Of a stretch of 64,000 bases of DNA, positions 24,294 through 34,825 are shown in pieces. The stretch lies in contig CAVXLN010000020.1 of assembly GCA_963762435.1 (NCBI GenBank), positions 124,001-188,000 on the forward strand, in the 5' to 3' direction. Every line of letters begins with the position of its first letter. The stretch's first letter is position 1. The notes beneath the pieces are model-generated. The model had not been told where the DNA came from, did not search any database, and was given only the letters and a program-made list of their open reading frames with translations. Made by a program: the position numbers and the translations under genes. The DNA comes from JAXDMU01 sp963762435 (GTDB lineage Bacteria; Pseudomonadota; Alphaproteobacteria; ATCC43930; CGMCC-115725).

Positions 24294-25568
24294 TCAACCC
24301 TTTATCTCTCTACGATTACGCATCAACCAGCCTAGCAAGAACAAGGCCGGCAGGACCAAGCCCGCCGACAGCGCGAAAAACGGAACCCAGCCGATCCGGT
24401 CGACGACAATGCCACCCGTCGAGCCGAAGATCCGATAGGTCAGGCCCGCAAGCGCCGTCAGCAACGCATATTGCGTGGCGGTATGGGCGCGATTGCACAG
24501 GCCGGAAAGATAGGCGACGAACGCCGCCCCGTAGATCCCCGCCGATACGCTCTCGACGCCGATCGTCACGGTCAACGCTCGAATATCATGCCCTGCCCAA
24601 TATTGCACGATGTAGGTCAGGTCCGAGACGATCTGCAGCAATGCGCCGATGAGCAGTGCCGTCATGACGCCGGCCCGATAGACGAGCGCTCCGCCCAGCG
24701 AGACGCCGACGAGCGAGGCAATCACGCCGAACAGCTTGCTGATGCTGGCATATTCAACCGGGCTGAAGCCCAGGGCGATATAGAAGGGCGGCGCCATGTG
24801 ATCGGCGACGGCACTGCCCAGCCGATAGACCAGCACGAAGAGCAGGATCGGCAGCCAATCGCGATGGCGGAGGAGGTCGCGGAAAGGCGCTGCGACCACG
24901 CGTTCGAACCAGCCGGACGTGGCCTCCTCGGGCGCTGTGATCCGTTGCGGCTCCGGCGTCAGGAGGGCCGCGGCGAGGCCGGCCAGCAGCAATGCTGCCA
25001 TCACCGCATAGGCGGCCTGCCAGTTCGAGCCGGCAGAAATATAGAGGGCACCCGCACCCGACGCGATGAGGCCGATGCGGTAGCCCATCTGTGTCGCGGC
25101 CGCCCCGGCACCTTGCTCCGCATCACTCAAGAGCTCGACGCGATAGGCATCGATGACGATGTCCTGCGTGGCGGAAAGGAAAGCGAGCGCCAGGGCCCAA
25201 AGGGCGGTTGCCTCGAGATCTTGGGCCGGGTCGGCAAATCCGAGCCCGAGGATCGCCGCCATCAAACCCAGCTCGATCACGATCAGCCAGGACCGCCGTC
25301 GGCCGAGCGCCCTGGTCAGGATCGGCACCGGTACCCGGTCGAGCAACGGCGCCCACAGGAATTTGAGGCTGTAGGAAAGGCCGACGAAGCCGAAGAGCCC
25401 GATCGCGGAGAAGCTGAGATCCGACTGCTTCAGTCGGATCGCGAGCGTCGAGGCGGTCAGCGCGAAGGGCATGCCGCTCGCGAAGCCCATCACCAGCACG
25501 GCGATGAGGCGCGGCTGGGTATAGACGGCGAGCGGCGTGCGCGGAGGCTCGGTCGAGGAGAGGCTCAA
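24294..25568 (-). CDS. AmpG-family muropeptide MFS permease
   Basis: A 424-residue inner-membrane transporter with about 12 membrane segments. The N-terminus (LIAVLVMGFASGMPFALTASTLAIRLKQ, then SLKFLWAPLLDRVPVP and GRRRSWLI) is characteristic of the AmpG branch of the major facilitator superfamily. AmpG imports anhydromuropeptides for cell-wall recycling and links to AmpC induction. Family assignment is firm; the substrate is inferred. It lies between a cyclophilin gene (27 bp upstream) and ppa. No ampC or ampR is in the window. Confidence 0.85.
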   Translation of the reverse strand: MSLSSTEPPRTPLAVYTQPRLIAVLVMGFASGMPFALTASTLAIRLKQSDLSFSAIGLFGFVGLSYSLKFLWAPLLDRVPVPILTRALGRRRSWLIVIELGLMAAILGLGFADPAQDLEATALWALALAFLSATQDIVIDAYRVELLSDAEQGAGAAATQMGYRIGLIASGAGALYISAGSNWQAAYAVMAALLLAGLAAALLTPEPQRITAPEEATSGWFERVVAAPFRDLLRHRDWLPILLFVLVYRLGSAVADHMAPPFYIALGFSPVEYASISKLFGVIASLVGVSLGGALVYRAGVMTALLIGALLQIVSDLTYIVQYWAGHDIRALTVTIGVESVSAGIYGAAFVAYLSGLCNRAHTATQYALLTALAGLTYRIFGSTGGIVVDRIGWVPFFALSAGLVLPALFLLGWLMRNRREIKG

Positions 25569-25595
25569 GGAAAGAGGGGCGGGAAGGCCGCCCCG

Positions 25596-26081
25596 CTATT
25601 TCTCTTCATCCGCCGCGACGCGCAGTGTCACGATGCGATCGGGATCGGCGACGGCGCCATTGCGCATCCGGTCACCCTTCTTGATCGCGTCGATATGCTC
25701 CATGCCCGAGGTCACGGCACCCCAGACCGAATATTGGCGGTTCAAGCTCGGCGCATCGTCCAGCATGATGAAGAACTGGCTGTCGGCCGAATTGGGGTTG
25801 CTCGTGCGGGCCATCGAGCAGATGCCGCGGACATGCGGCTCGGCCGAGAATTCCGCCTTCAGGTTCTGGCCCGAGCCGCCGGTGCCGTCGCCCTTGGGAT
25901 CGCCGGTCTGGACCATGAAGCCGTCGATCACGCGATGAAAGGCGATGCCGTCATAGAAGTGCTCGCGTGCCAGCTCCTTGATGCGGGCGACATGGTTGGG
26001 TGCCAGGTCGGGCCTGAGCTCGATCACCACGCGCCCGGCGGGCACATCCAGATAGAGCGTATCCTCAAGCGCCGCCGCCAT
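25596..26081 (-). CDS. Peptidyl-prolyl cis-trans isomerase, cyclophilin type (cytoplasmic)
   Basis: A 161-residue cyclophilin. It has the core motifs FHRVIDGFMVQTGDP, the substrate-channel segment SMARTSNPNSADSQFFIM and the WGAVTSGMEHID turn. There is no signal peptide, so it should act in the cytoplasm, isomerising Xaa-Pro bonds during folding. The start at 26081 (GGGAG 7 bases upstream) is preferred over 26117. It is about 60-70% like the exported paralogue at 28750-29298 by eye. It is first in a probable operon with the AmpG-type gene and ppa. Confidence 0.93.
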   Translation of the reverse strand: MAAALEDTLYLDVPAGRVVIELRPDLAPNHVARIKELAREHFYDGIAFHRVIDGFMVQTGDPKGDGTGGSGQNLKAEFSAEPHVRGICSMARTSNPNSADSQFFIMLDDAPSLNRQYSVWGAVTSGMEHIDAIKKGDRMRNGAVADPDRIVTLRVAADEEK

Positions 26082-26151
26082 GTCTCGTCTCCCGGTGGTA
26101 AAATAGGCGCGCACCATAAAGGAGGCATGGCGGCAGGGGAAGCGCCCTCGA

Positions 26152-26937
26152 TCAGGCGGCGGCCGTGATTGGGGCCACGCTGGGCGCTGACGCGATGAAG
26201 GGGCGCAGCTGGCGATAGACTACGGCGTTAAAGGCAGCGTCGATCAGGATCAGGACAGCCTCGAGCAGCCCGTCGAGCCCGATTCCGGCCAGGCGCGACA
26301 GGTTGGTGCCGCCACCCTCGAGCGCATAGCTAAGCGCGTAGTGCGGTACCAATACGGGCAGGGCGACCAGGAGCCCGCCAAAGAAGAGCCTCGTCACATT
26401 GCCGCGGGTTGCTCGCCAGGAACCGATCGGACCGACGCTGCCGTCGCCAAGGCGCCAGGCTGGTTCGAGTAATTGGGTCAGGCGGAGCCTGGCGAGATTG
26501 AGGCCGATGATGGTGGCGAACTTGATGATCACGATCATCCAGTGGCCGATGCCGGCATATGCCGCCGCTGCGTCGCCGAAGAAAGCGGCCGAGGCATGGT
26601 CCAGGATCACCATGGCCTCGGCAAAGGCGAAGGCCGCGAGCGCCAGCCCATCGATGCGCCAAAGTGCGGCCCCCCGCCGGCCGGCAACGACGCTTCGGAT
26701 GACGAGCAGGGATATGAGCCAAAGGCCGATATCCTTCCACAGGAACAGAGCGGCGAGTGTCGGATTGGTCGCGGCGTCGGCCGGGTTGATCGCGGTAAGG
26801 CCGAGCGCCTGCTGCGCCACATCCTCGCTGGCGAGGAGCAGAGCGGCGAAGGTAAGCGAAACCGGGATCTGCCGGACCGTCGCGAAAGCGGCCTGGTAGG
26901 TATCGAGCATTGTTCGCCAGAAGGGAATCTTGGTCAT
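26152..26937 (-). CDS. Multi-pass membrane protein, intact member of a tandem pair
   Basis: A 261-residue protein of unrecognised family with about six hydrophobic segments (for example VSLTFAALLLASEDVAQQALG, LWLISLLVIRSV and LLEAVLILIDAAFNAVVYRQL). Landmarks shared with the upstream paralogue are QQALGLTAINPA, RRGAxLWRIDGLALAA, WRLGDGxVGPIxSWRxTRGN and VYRQLRPF. The ATG at 26937 is chosen because it aligns with the start of the paralogue. An unbroken frame extends upstream through the frameshifted paralogue to 27795, so a fused product is possible. The function is unknown. Confidence 0.75.
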   Translation of the reverse strand: MTKIPFWRTMLDTYQAAFATVRQIPVSLTFAALLLASEDVAQQALGLTAINPADAATNPTLAALFLWKDIGLWLISLLVIRSVVAGRRGAALWRIDGLALAAFAFAEAMVILDHASAAFFGDAAAAYAGIGHWMIVIIKFATIIGLNLARLRLTQLLEPAWRLGDGSVGPIGSWRATRGNVTRLFFGGLLVALPVLVPHYALSYALEGGGTNLSRLAGIGLDGLLEAVLILIDAAFNAVVYRQLRPFIASAPSVAPITAAA

Positions 26938-26984
26938 GTCGGCCTCGACTGGATTGCGTTGTGCTGAGTGAAAACGGGTGTTCG

Positions 26985-27795
26985 TCAGCGTCCTGCCGCC
27001 AGCAGCCGAGGCATGGGCATCGCGGTCGAAGCGGTCGCCTTGTCTTGTGTGGCGAAGGGCCGGAGTTGGCGATAGACCAGGGCGAGGAAGGCGCTGTCGA
27101 GCACGGCGATGATCACCTCGACGGTGCCGTCGAAGCCCAGCCAAGCGAGATGTCCGAACGTCGGCCGTGCCGCCCTTGAAGGCGAACGCGATACCGTAAT
27201 GCAGGGCCATGACCGGCAGGATGAGCAACGTCTCGGCCAGGAAGATCCGCATCGTGTTGCCGCGTGTGCCTCGCCACGAGGCGATCGGCCCGACGGCGCC
27301 GTCGCCCAGGCGCCATGCCGCATCGAGGAGCGTGGTGAAGCGCAGCTGGGCGAGATTGGTGCCGAGCAGGCCGCAGATCCCGATGGTCACGCGCAGCCAT
27401 ACCCGGTCACCGGCAAGCGGGACCGCGGCGATATGAACGAGATTGGCCGCGGCAACATCAACTACCGTCAGCGCTATCATCAGGGCCAGCGCCGCTAGCG
27501 CCAGCCCGTCGATGCGCCACAGGCTGGCGCCACGCCGGCCGTCCGCGACCGCGCGGATCACCAGCAGCGTGACCAGCCAGAGGCCGGTGAGCTTCCACAA
27601 GAACAGGCCGGCCAGGATCGGGTTGGTCAGCGCTTCCGCCGGGTTGATCGCCGTCAGGCCGAGCGCTTGTTGTGAAATATCTTCGCCGATGAGGACGAGT
27701 GCCGCGATGGCGAGCGAGACGGGAATTTCCCGGATGGCGGCGAGCCCCGCCCAATAGCTGTCGAGGATCGTGCCGAAAATGGAAAGTTTGGCCAT
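26985..27795 (-). pseudogene. Frameshifted paralogue of the downstream membrane protein
   Basis: The first 215 or so codons from the ATG at 27795 (strong AAGGAGG before it) match the downstream copy closely, up to AFKGGTADVRTSRLAG. The matching continuation (LGFDGTVEVIIAVLDSAFLALVYRQLRPF) then lies in another frame, ending at 26985. The shift falls near 27135-27145, where alignment with the intact copy suggests a 5-base loss. The unshifted frame reads low-complexity Arg-rich sequence and stays open into the downstream gene. A natural frameshift or a sequencing error are both possible. Confidence 0.75.
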
Positions 27796-27879
27796 AGTGA
27801 GCCTCCTTGAAGGCATGGAACATCGTTCGCGGAGAGCACCCCGCGGGAAATCGCGAATAGTTCAGCAGTCGTGCTTAGA

Positions 27880-28104
27880 CTATGGCGGTTCTTCTTCCGG
27901 GTCGGGCAGGTATTCGAGAATATCGCCCGGCTGGCAGTCGAGATGATGGCAAATCGCTTCCAGCGTCGAGAAGCGGATTCCTTTCACCTTGCCGGATTTC
28001 AATAGAGATAGATTGGCCTCGGTGATGTCGATCGCGCGCGCCAGCTCGTTCGAGCGCATCTTGCGCTTGGCCAGCATGACATCAAGGCGGAGGATGATGG
28101 CCAT
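27880..28104 (-). CDS. XRE-family helix-turn-helix regulator
   Basis: A 74-residue single-domain Cro/CI-type DNA-binding protein: LDVMLAKRKMRSNELARAIDITEANLSLLKSGKVKGIRFSTLEAICHHLDC contains the full HTH, followed by the common QPGDILEYLP ending. Such small XRE proteins are regularly paired with DUF2975 membrane proteins, as here: the DUF2975 gene ends 5 bp upstream. A pairwise regulatory role, possibly with feedback on the shared promoter, is inferred. Confidence 0.9.
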   Translation of the reverse strand: MAIILRLDVMLAKRKMRSNELARAIDITEANLSLLKSGKVKGIRFSTLEAICHHLDCQPGDILEYLPDPEEEPP

Positions 28105-28109
28105 GGCGG

Positions 28110-28649
28110 TCAGATGATCTGTGCGTTGTCTTCGCTGATCTCGCGCGCGGCATCGAGCACGCGGGCGATCAGCAGCATGACGCCGCCGGCGAAGAGGGCG
28201 AGCAGATCGCCGTCATTGCAGTCGATCAGCAGGTAGCGCTGATCGGGCGGATTGGTCAGGGTCAGGACGAAGGGCACCAGGATTTCCGTTGCGATATCGC
28301 CGGCCGCGACCGCGATGATGGCCCAGCCGATATGGCGCAGCCGCCTTACGTTTCGCCGGTCGAACAGCACGCCGCGGCTGAATTGCCGGAGCACCAGCCA
28401 GAGTTGGGCGAGGCCATAGAGGATCGGCCCATAGAGCAGGCCCGAGACGGCGAACCCCATAAGCCGGAGCGCCGGGCCGGGAGCGTCGAGCGGGATATGT
28501 TCCGGGATCTGCCAGAGATGGCGATAGGAGTCGGTGCGGAGGACGATCCAGGAGAGCGGATAGACCAGCGCCACGACGAGGATGCCCAAGCCGCAGAAGA
28601 CCAGGAGCACCCGGCTCAGACGGCGGATTTTGGCGGCAGGGTCGACCAT
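28110..28649 (-). CDS. DUF2975 family membrane protein
   Basis: A 179-residue protein with four hydrophobic segments (about 14-35, 66-86, 105-127 and 150-165). It has the family segment LYGLAQLWLVLRQFSRGVLFDRRNVRRLRHIGW. DUF2975 proteins have no established activity but are typically encoded with a small XRE regulator, as here. The start at 28649 has no strong Shine-Dalgarno. Two palindromes lie upstream at 28704-28753. Confidence 0.85.
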   Translation of the reverse strand: MVDPAAKIRRLSRVLLVFCGLGILVVALVYPLSWIVLRTDSYRHLWQIPEHIPLDAPGPALRLMGFAVSGLLYGPILYGLAQLWLVLRQFSRGVLFDRRNVRRLRHIGWAIIAVAAGDIATEILVPFVLTLTNPPDQRYLLIDCNDGDLLALFAGGVMLLIARVLDAAREISEDNAQII

Positions 28650-28703
28650 GACGAAAGGCGCTCTCGGATCAGCTTCGAGAGCGCCTTTCTATCAAGGAAT
28701 TTT

Positions 28704-28753
28704 CTTTCTGTAAAACAGAAAGTTTTCTATGTGATAAGAAAACTCGTTATCAC
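28704..28753. promoter_or_regulatory. Twin palindromes upstream of the DUF2975-XRE pair
   Basis: CTTTCTGT-AAA-ACAGAAAG (28704-28722) is a perfect dyad of the kind bound by XRE dimers. GTGATAA (28731-28737) and TTATCAC (28747-28753) form a second one. Both lie in a markedly AT-rich gap of about 100 bp between the exported cyclophilin's stop and the DUF2975 start. They may be operators for the XRE protein or hairpins ending the cyclophilin transcript; the second overlaps that stop codon. Confidence 0.5.
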
Positions 28754-29298
28754 GGTTTCACGTCGGCCGCGACCTGCATGCGGATGATCTTGGTCGGGTC
28801 CTTCACGACGCCGTTCTGCGCCTCGTCGCCCTTCTTGATCGCATCGACATATTCCATGCCCGAGGTGACTTTGCCCCAGATCGTGTATTTGCCATCGAGG
28901 GAGGGGGCGTCGCCGAGCATGATGAAGAACTGGCTGTCCGCCGAGTTCGGATCGCTGGTGCGCGCCATCGACAAGACGCCGCGGACATGGTGTTCGGAGG
29001 AGAATTCGGCCTTGATCGGGTGGCCCGAGCCGCCTGAGCCAGTGCCCGTCGGGTCGCCGCCCTGGACCATGAATCCGGCAAGCACGCGATGAAAGGTGAG
29101 GCCGTCATAGAAGCCTTTGCGCGTCAGCTCCTTGATATGGGCGACCGTGACCGGCGCCAGATCCGGGCGCATCTCGATCACCACGCGCCCGGCAGGCACG
29201 TCGAGATAGAGCGTATTCTCGAGGTCGGCCGCGCGGGCCGGCGCATTGAGCGTGAACAGGGCTGCTAAGAGAAAGGCGAGCCGAACGAGCTTTGACAT
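28750..29298 (-). CDS. Peptidyl-prolyl cis-trans isomerase, cyclophilin type (exported)
   Basis: A 182-residue cyclophilin with an N-terminal signal peptide (MSKLVRLAFLLAALFTLNAPARAAD), so a periplasmic foldase. Core motifs are FHRVLAGFMVQGGDP, SMARTSDPNSADSQFFIM and WGKVTSGMEYVDAIKKGDE. The start at 29298 fits the signal peptide; the longer frame to 29430 would bury it. It is the close paralogue of the cytoplasmic enzyme at 25596-26081, the two flanking the tandem membrane proteins and XRE pair. Confidence 0.93.
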   Translation of the reverse strand: MSKLVRLAFLLAALFTLNAPARAADLENTLYLDVPAGRVVIEMRPDLAPVTVAHIKELTRKGFYDGLTFHRVLAGFMVQGGDPTGTGSGGSGHPIKAEFSSEHHVRGVLSMARTSDPNSADSQFFIMLGDAPSLDGKYTIWGKVTSGMEYVDAIKKGDEAQNGVVKDPTKIIRMQVAADVKP

Positions 29299-29443
29299 GG
29301 CTGAAGACACCGAGCAGTTCGAAAACGGCCCGGACCATAGCGGAGTGCTAGCGGGCAGGGAAGGGCGCCGAGCACCCTCCCACAGTGGAGCGGGCGTCTC
29401 GCCCGCTGGCGGGCAGGATGCCGACCCCACTTTGCTCTAGCGA

Positions 29444-29707
29444 TCAGCGCCAGTGATGCCCGTAGGGATGGCCGTAGAAGAAATGGCCGCCATAATAAGG
29501 ATGGCCGTAGCCATAACCGTAGCCGTAGAAGGCCGGGCCGCCGACCACGACCGGGGCCGCATACACCGGCGGGGCGACCACGACGGGGGCCACCACCGGG
29601 AAGCCGAAGCCCACGAACACCCGCGCTTCCGACGGGGTGCTGACCGCCAAACCGGCCGCGGCCACCGCCGCGATCGCCAAACCTTTGCCAACCGCTGAAA
29701 TCGACAT
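29444..29707 (-). CDS. Small exported Gly/Tyr/His-rich protein
   Basis: An 87-residue protein with a signal peptide (about 1-28, ending PSEARVF), a Val/Ala/Pro-rich middle (PVVAPVVVAPPVYAAPVVVGG) and a C-terminal tail of GYGYGYGHPYYGG-type repeats ending GHHWR. No enzyme family is recognisable. Similar low-complexity exported proteins are common in alphaproteobacteria and are often surface-associated; the His/Tyr-rich tail could bind metal. CGGAG lies just before the ATG. It is divergent from the nucleotidyltransferase gene. Confidence 0.7.
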   Translation of the reverse strand: MSISAVGKGLAIAAVAAAGLAVSTPSEARVFVGFGFPVVAPVVVAPPVYAAPVVVGGPAFYGYGYGYGHPYYGGHFFYGHPYGHHWR

Positions 29708-29842
29708 TTTCCGCTCCGTTGCCTGTGCCGGTGCCCATGCGCCAGCATCGTCGTATCTGTAGAGTTATTGGCGGCGGCCGCGGCTAACATCCCTTGCGAA
29801 TGCGCGCATTCGAAAGGGTTCGGCCATGCATCGGAAGCGGGG

Positions 29843-30393
29843 ATGAAAATTAAGACGCTTGTCTCGTGGGCGCTCGAGAACCCGATGAACCGGGCGATTC
29901 TGGAACGGCTGCCATCGCTTGGGCTACCCCAGGCCTATCTCGTGGCGGGGTGCGTCTATCAGGCAGTGTGGAACAGGTTGAGCGATCGATCGGCCGACGC
30001 CATGATCAAGGATTACGACGTCTTCTATTATGACGCCGCTGACCTTTCCTACGAGGCCGAGGATCGCGTGATCCGCCGGGCGGCCGATCTCTTCGCCGAT
30101 CTTGGCGCCGAGATCGAGCTCAAGAATCAGGCGCGCGTCCATCTCTGGTATGAAAAGCGCTTCGGTCCGGGCTACCCGCCGCTCGCCTCGACGCGCGACG
30201 GCATCGACCGCTATCTCGTCGCCTGCACCTGCATCGGCATCGAGGCCGGCACGAATGCGGTCTATGCGCCCTACGGGTTGGACGAACTCTGGGCCGGCCA
30301 GCTGCGCATGAACCCAGCCAATCCGCGCCCCGATCTCTTCCGTGCCAAGGCCGAGAGCTATCGCGCCCGCTGGCCTTGGCTAACGATCGTGGA

Positions 30394-30397
<4 letters not shown>
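29843..30397 (+). CDS. Nucleotidyltransferase family protein (DUF925/NTP_transf_6)
   Basis: A 184-residue cytoplasmic protein of the COG3575 type. Landmarks are the glycine-containing YLVAGCVYQAVWNRL, the acidic catalytic-looking KDYDVFYYD, ELKNQARVHLWYEKRFG and the closing DLFRAKAESYRARWP. The family belongs to the nucleotidyltransferase superfamily, but substrates are unknown. The ATG at 29843 follows GGAAGCGGGG. It converges on typA, overlapping its end by 4 bases. Confidence 0.85.
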
Positions 30398-32211
<1,814 letters not shown>

Positions 32212-32225
32212 GGAGTGTCTCTGCT

Positions 32226-33212
32226 TCAAGCGGCCCGAACGAAATCTTTGAGCGGCGTCTCGGGTCGGGGGCCGTAATGGCTGATGATTTCGGCCGCGCA
32301 CAGGCTGCCGAGCCGGCCGCATTCGGCCAGCGTGCGGCCGGTGGTGAGGCCGTGAAGAACGCCGGCGGCGTAAAGATCTCCGGCGCCGGTGGTATCCACG
32401 ATCTTCGAGGCCTTGGCCGCCGGCACTTCGATGATGTGGTCGCGCGATACCAGCACTGACCCGTCGGCGCCGCGCGTGAGCGCCGAGAGCTCGCACAGGC
32501 CGCGGACGCGGGCCGTCGCCGTGTCGAAATCGTCAGTCTCGAAAAGGGCCGAGATCTCCGATTCGTTGGCGAACAGGATATCGATATGGTGCTCGACGAG
32601 GTCGAGGAACGCCGCGCGATGGCGGCCGACGCAGAACCCATCCGAAAGCGACAGGCTGACCTTGCGGCCGGCTGCGTGCGCCGTGCGCGCGGCCAGGCGA
32701 AACGCCTCCTGCGCGAGCGGCGGGTCGAATAAATAACCTTCGAGATAAGTTACTTGGGCACTTTCGACGAGCGCAAGATCGACATCCTCGGGCCGAAGAT
32801 TAACACAGGCTCCGAGATAGGTGTTCATGGTCCTCTGCGCGTCGGGGGTCACCAGAATCATCGACCGCGCGGTGCTCGGACCATCCGTGGCCGCTTCGGT
32901 GGTGAAGGTGACGCCGGCGGAGGTGATGTCGTGCCGGAACACTTTGCCCAGAAGGTCGTCGCGAACCTTTCCGATATAGCCGGCCTTGCCGCCCAAGGAT
33001 GCGATACCCGCGATCGTGTTCCCCGCCGAGCCGCCCGAGCTCTCGACCGCCGGGCCCATCGCCTTATAGATCTCTTCGGCGCGCGCCTCGTCGATCAGCG
33101 TCATGCTGCCCTTGGCCATGCCTTGCGCGGTCAGGAATCCATCGTCCGCATGGGCGATGATGTCCACGATGGCATTGCCAATGCCGACCACGTCGAGCGC
33201 GCTCGTCGTCAT
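32226..33212 (-). CDS. PfkB-family sugar/nucleoside kinase (adenosine kinase-like)
   Basis: A 328-residue ribokinase-fold enzyme. It has GIGNAIVDIIA at the N-terminus, GGSAGNTIAGIASLG (substrate binding), YLEGYLFDPP in the middle and the anion-hole/catalytic motif DTTGAGDLYAAGVL near the C-terminus. The overall pattern resembles adenosine kinase-like PfkB proteins widespread in alphaproteobacteria, but the exact substrate cannot be fixed. The start at 33212 (MTTSALDVVGIGN) is chosen over 33230. It is divergent from the EI24 gene and just upstream of typA. Confidence 0.9.
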   Translation of the reverse strand: MTTSALDVVGIGNAIVDIIAHADDGFLTAQGMAKGSMTLIDEARAEEIYKAMGPAVESSGGSAGNTIAGIASLGGKAGYIGKVRDDLLGKVFRHDITSAGVTFTTEAATDGPSTARSMILVTPDAQRTMNTYLGACVNLRPEDVDLALVESAQVTYLEGYLFDPPLAQEAFRLAARTAHAAGRKVSLSLSDGFCVGRHRAAFLDLVEHHIDILFANESEISALFETDDFDTATARVRGLCELSALTRGADGSVLVSRDHIIEVPAAKASKIVDTTGAGDLYAAGVLHGLTTGRTLAECGRLGSLCAAEIISHYGPRPETPLKDFVRAA

Positions 33213-33341
33213 CCAGAAAACCCGATCCAATTGTTGAAGCCGGCGATTTTGCGGCGCAGTATATGTAGTAGATCGAAGCGCGTGGCAACCTTAGCCGGCG
33301 CAAGGGTCCTATCCGGGACCGGGGACCGCCGCCGAAGCCCG

Positions 33342-34022
33342 ATGTTCAATGCCATTTTGTTAGCCTTCGCCCAGCTGCCCGAACGCGAGATGCGGCGGCC
33401 GCTCATCCTGACGCTCGCCTGGTCGATCGTGGTGCTGGTCGCTCTTTGGATCGCCGTCGGCTGGGGCGTCGCGCACGAAACCGAGACCAGCGCCACGCTG
33501 CGCTGGATCTTCGGCATTCTTGGCGCCGTCGCCGTGCCCTTTGCGACCTGGTTCCTGTTTCCGAGCGTGGCGCTGATGATCCTCGGCTTCTATTCCGAGG
33601 CGATCATCGTCGCGGTCGAAAAGCGCTACTATCCGGACCTGCCGCCACCCTCGGGGGCCAATTTTCTGTCGGCCCTTGTCTCCGGGCTCCGGCTGGCGGT
33701 GATCGGGATCGTCCTCAACATCCTCGTGCTGATCCTGGGGCTGCTGTTTCTGCCCAGCCTGCCTTTCCTCTTTTTCGCGGTGAACGGCTACGTGCTCGGC
33801 CGCGAATACTTCAACAGCGTGGCGCTCCGGCGCCTCTCTGCCCGCGACGCGAAACGGCTCTGGCGGCGCCATCGCATGGAGATCGTGCTATGCGGTGGTG
33901 TCGCCGCCGGGCTGTTCCTGGTACCTTTCATTAACCTTATCGCGCCGATCGTAGGAACCGCGGCTTCGGTCCATCTGGTCGAAAAGCTGCGGCAATCGGA
34001 AGGGGTTCTCGTCACGGGTTGA
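33342..34022 (+). CDS. EI24 domain membrane protein (CysZ-like)
   Basis: A 226-residue inner-membrane protein with four main hydrophobic segments. The EI24/CysZ pattern is seen in LPFLFFAVNGYVLGREYFNSVALRRLSARDAKRLWRRHR and the C-terminal FINLIAPIVGTAASVHLVEKL. CysZ in enterobacteria takes part in sulfate uptake, but alphaproteobacterial EI24 proteins are not proven to do so, and no sulfur genes are nearby. The ATG at 33342 begins at the conserved part. It ends 83 bp before the bactofilin gene. Confidence 0.85.
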   Translation: MFNAILLAFAQLPEREMRRPLILTLAWSIVVLVALWIAVGWGVAHETETSATLRWIFGILGAVAVPFATWFLFPSVALMILGFYSEAIIVAVEKRYYPDLPPPSGANFLSALVSGLRLAVIGIVLNILVLILGLLFLPSLPFLFFAVNGYVLGREYFNSVALRRLSARDAKRLWRRHRMEIVLCGGVAAGLFLVPFINLIAPIVGTAASVHLVEKLRQSEGVLVTG

Positions 34023-34105
34023 GCTATGGCGCGGAGTTCCGCCGCACTGGCTCGATCCGGTGTGGGGCTGAGCAAATCGGATCCAGATCGAAAAGAGGAT
34101 TAACC

Positions 34106-34744
34106 ATGTTTCGCCGCAACAAAAGGGCCGATGGAGATGAATTGGGATCTGATGACTTCTCTCCGGAAAATCTCGTGGCGCCTGCCGCAAAGCCCAGCGG
34201 AACGCCGGTGCCGGGGGGAAGCACGATGAGCTCGCCGACACTCCCGAACCGCGTGCCCAACCTGCCGCCTCGCCCATCCGCCACCGAGCTCGGCCGCGAC
34301 ATGCCGCGCCCGACCGAGTTGCCGCGCCGCCCGAGCGAGCTGAGCGCTGCCGCCCCTGCAGCACCGGTCGCCCCAGCACCGCGCCCCAATGCCGAGATCC
34401 GTCAACTGATCGTCGGCCGCGAGATCTCGCTCTCGGGCGAGATCCATGCCTGCGACCGTCTGGTCGTCGAAGGCAGCGTCGAGGCGAATCTCGCCAATTG
34501 CCATGACGTCGACATCGCCGAGTCGGGCCTGTTCAAAGGCTCGGCCTCGATCGATGAGGCCGAAATTCGCGGCCAATTCGAAGGCACGCTCACCGTCAAA
34601 AAGCGGCTTTTCATCCGCGCGACAGGCAAGGTGACGGGGTCGATCCGCTACGGACAGATCGAAATCGAGGCCGGCGGCCAGATTTCCGGCGATATTCAGT
34701 CCGTCGCCTCGGATGTTAACGATTCAGAGGCAAAACAGGGTTAA
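34106..34744 (+). CDS. Bactofilin (polymer-forming cytoskeletal protein)
   Basis: A 212-residue protein. Residues 1-about 95 are a Pro-rich disordered head; about 96-195 form the bactofilin right-handed beta-helix, with regular short repeats such as IVGREISLSGEIHACDRLVVEGSVEANLANC, DVDIAESGLFKGSASIDEAEIRGQFEGTLTV and RATGKVTGSIRYGQIEIEAGGQISGDI. Bactofilins polymerise without nucleotide and position cell-envelope machinery. AGAGGA precedes the ATG at 34106. No adjacent peptidase partner is present; the membrane-protein gene upstream and lipoprotein gene downstream could be functionally linked. Confidence 0.93.
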   Translation: MFRRNKRADGDELGSDDFSPENLVAPAAKPSGTPVPGGSTMSSPTLPNRVPNLPPRPSATELGRDMPRPTELPRRPSELSAAAPAAPVAPAPRPNAEIRQLIVGREISLSGEIHACDRLVVEGSVEANLANCHDVDIAESGLFKGSASIDEAEIRGQFEGTLTVKKRLFIRATGKVTGSIRYGQIEIEAGGQISGDIQSVASDVNDSEAKQG

Positions 34745-34825
34745 CAAGGAGTATCCCGGCCTGGTGCCGCGCCGACCCGCCAGGGTTGCGTCGCGGCGGC
34801 CGGGCCGGGCAATATCAGGGGCGTT

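Noticed and set aside
24471..26168. 565-codon plus-strand frame over the AmpG and cyclophilin genes
   Set aside because: Spans two well-supported minus-strand genes and reads as low-complexity charged sequence.
27880..28649. XRE plus DUF2975 as a toxin-antitoxin system
   Set aside because: The pair is a known two-gene arrangement with a membrane protein; nothing in the sequence indicates a toxin.
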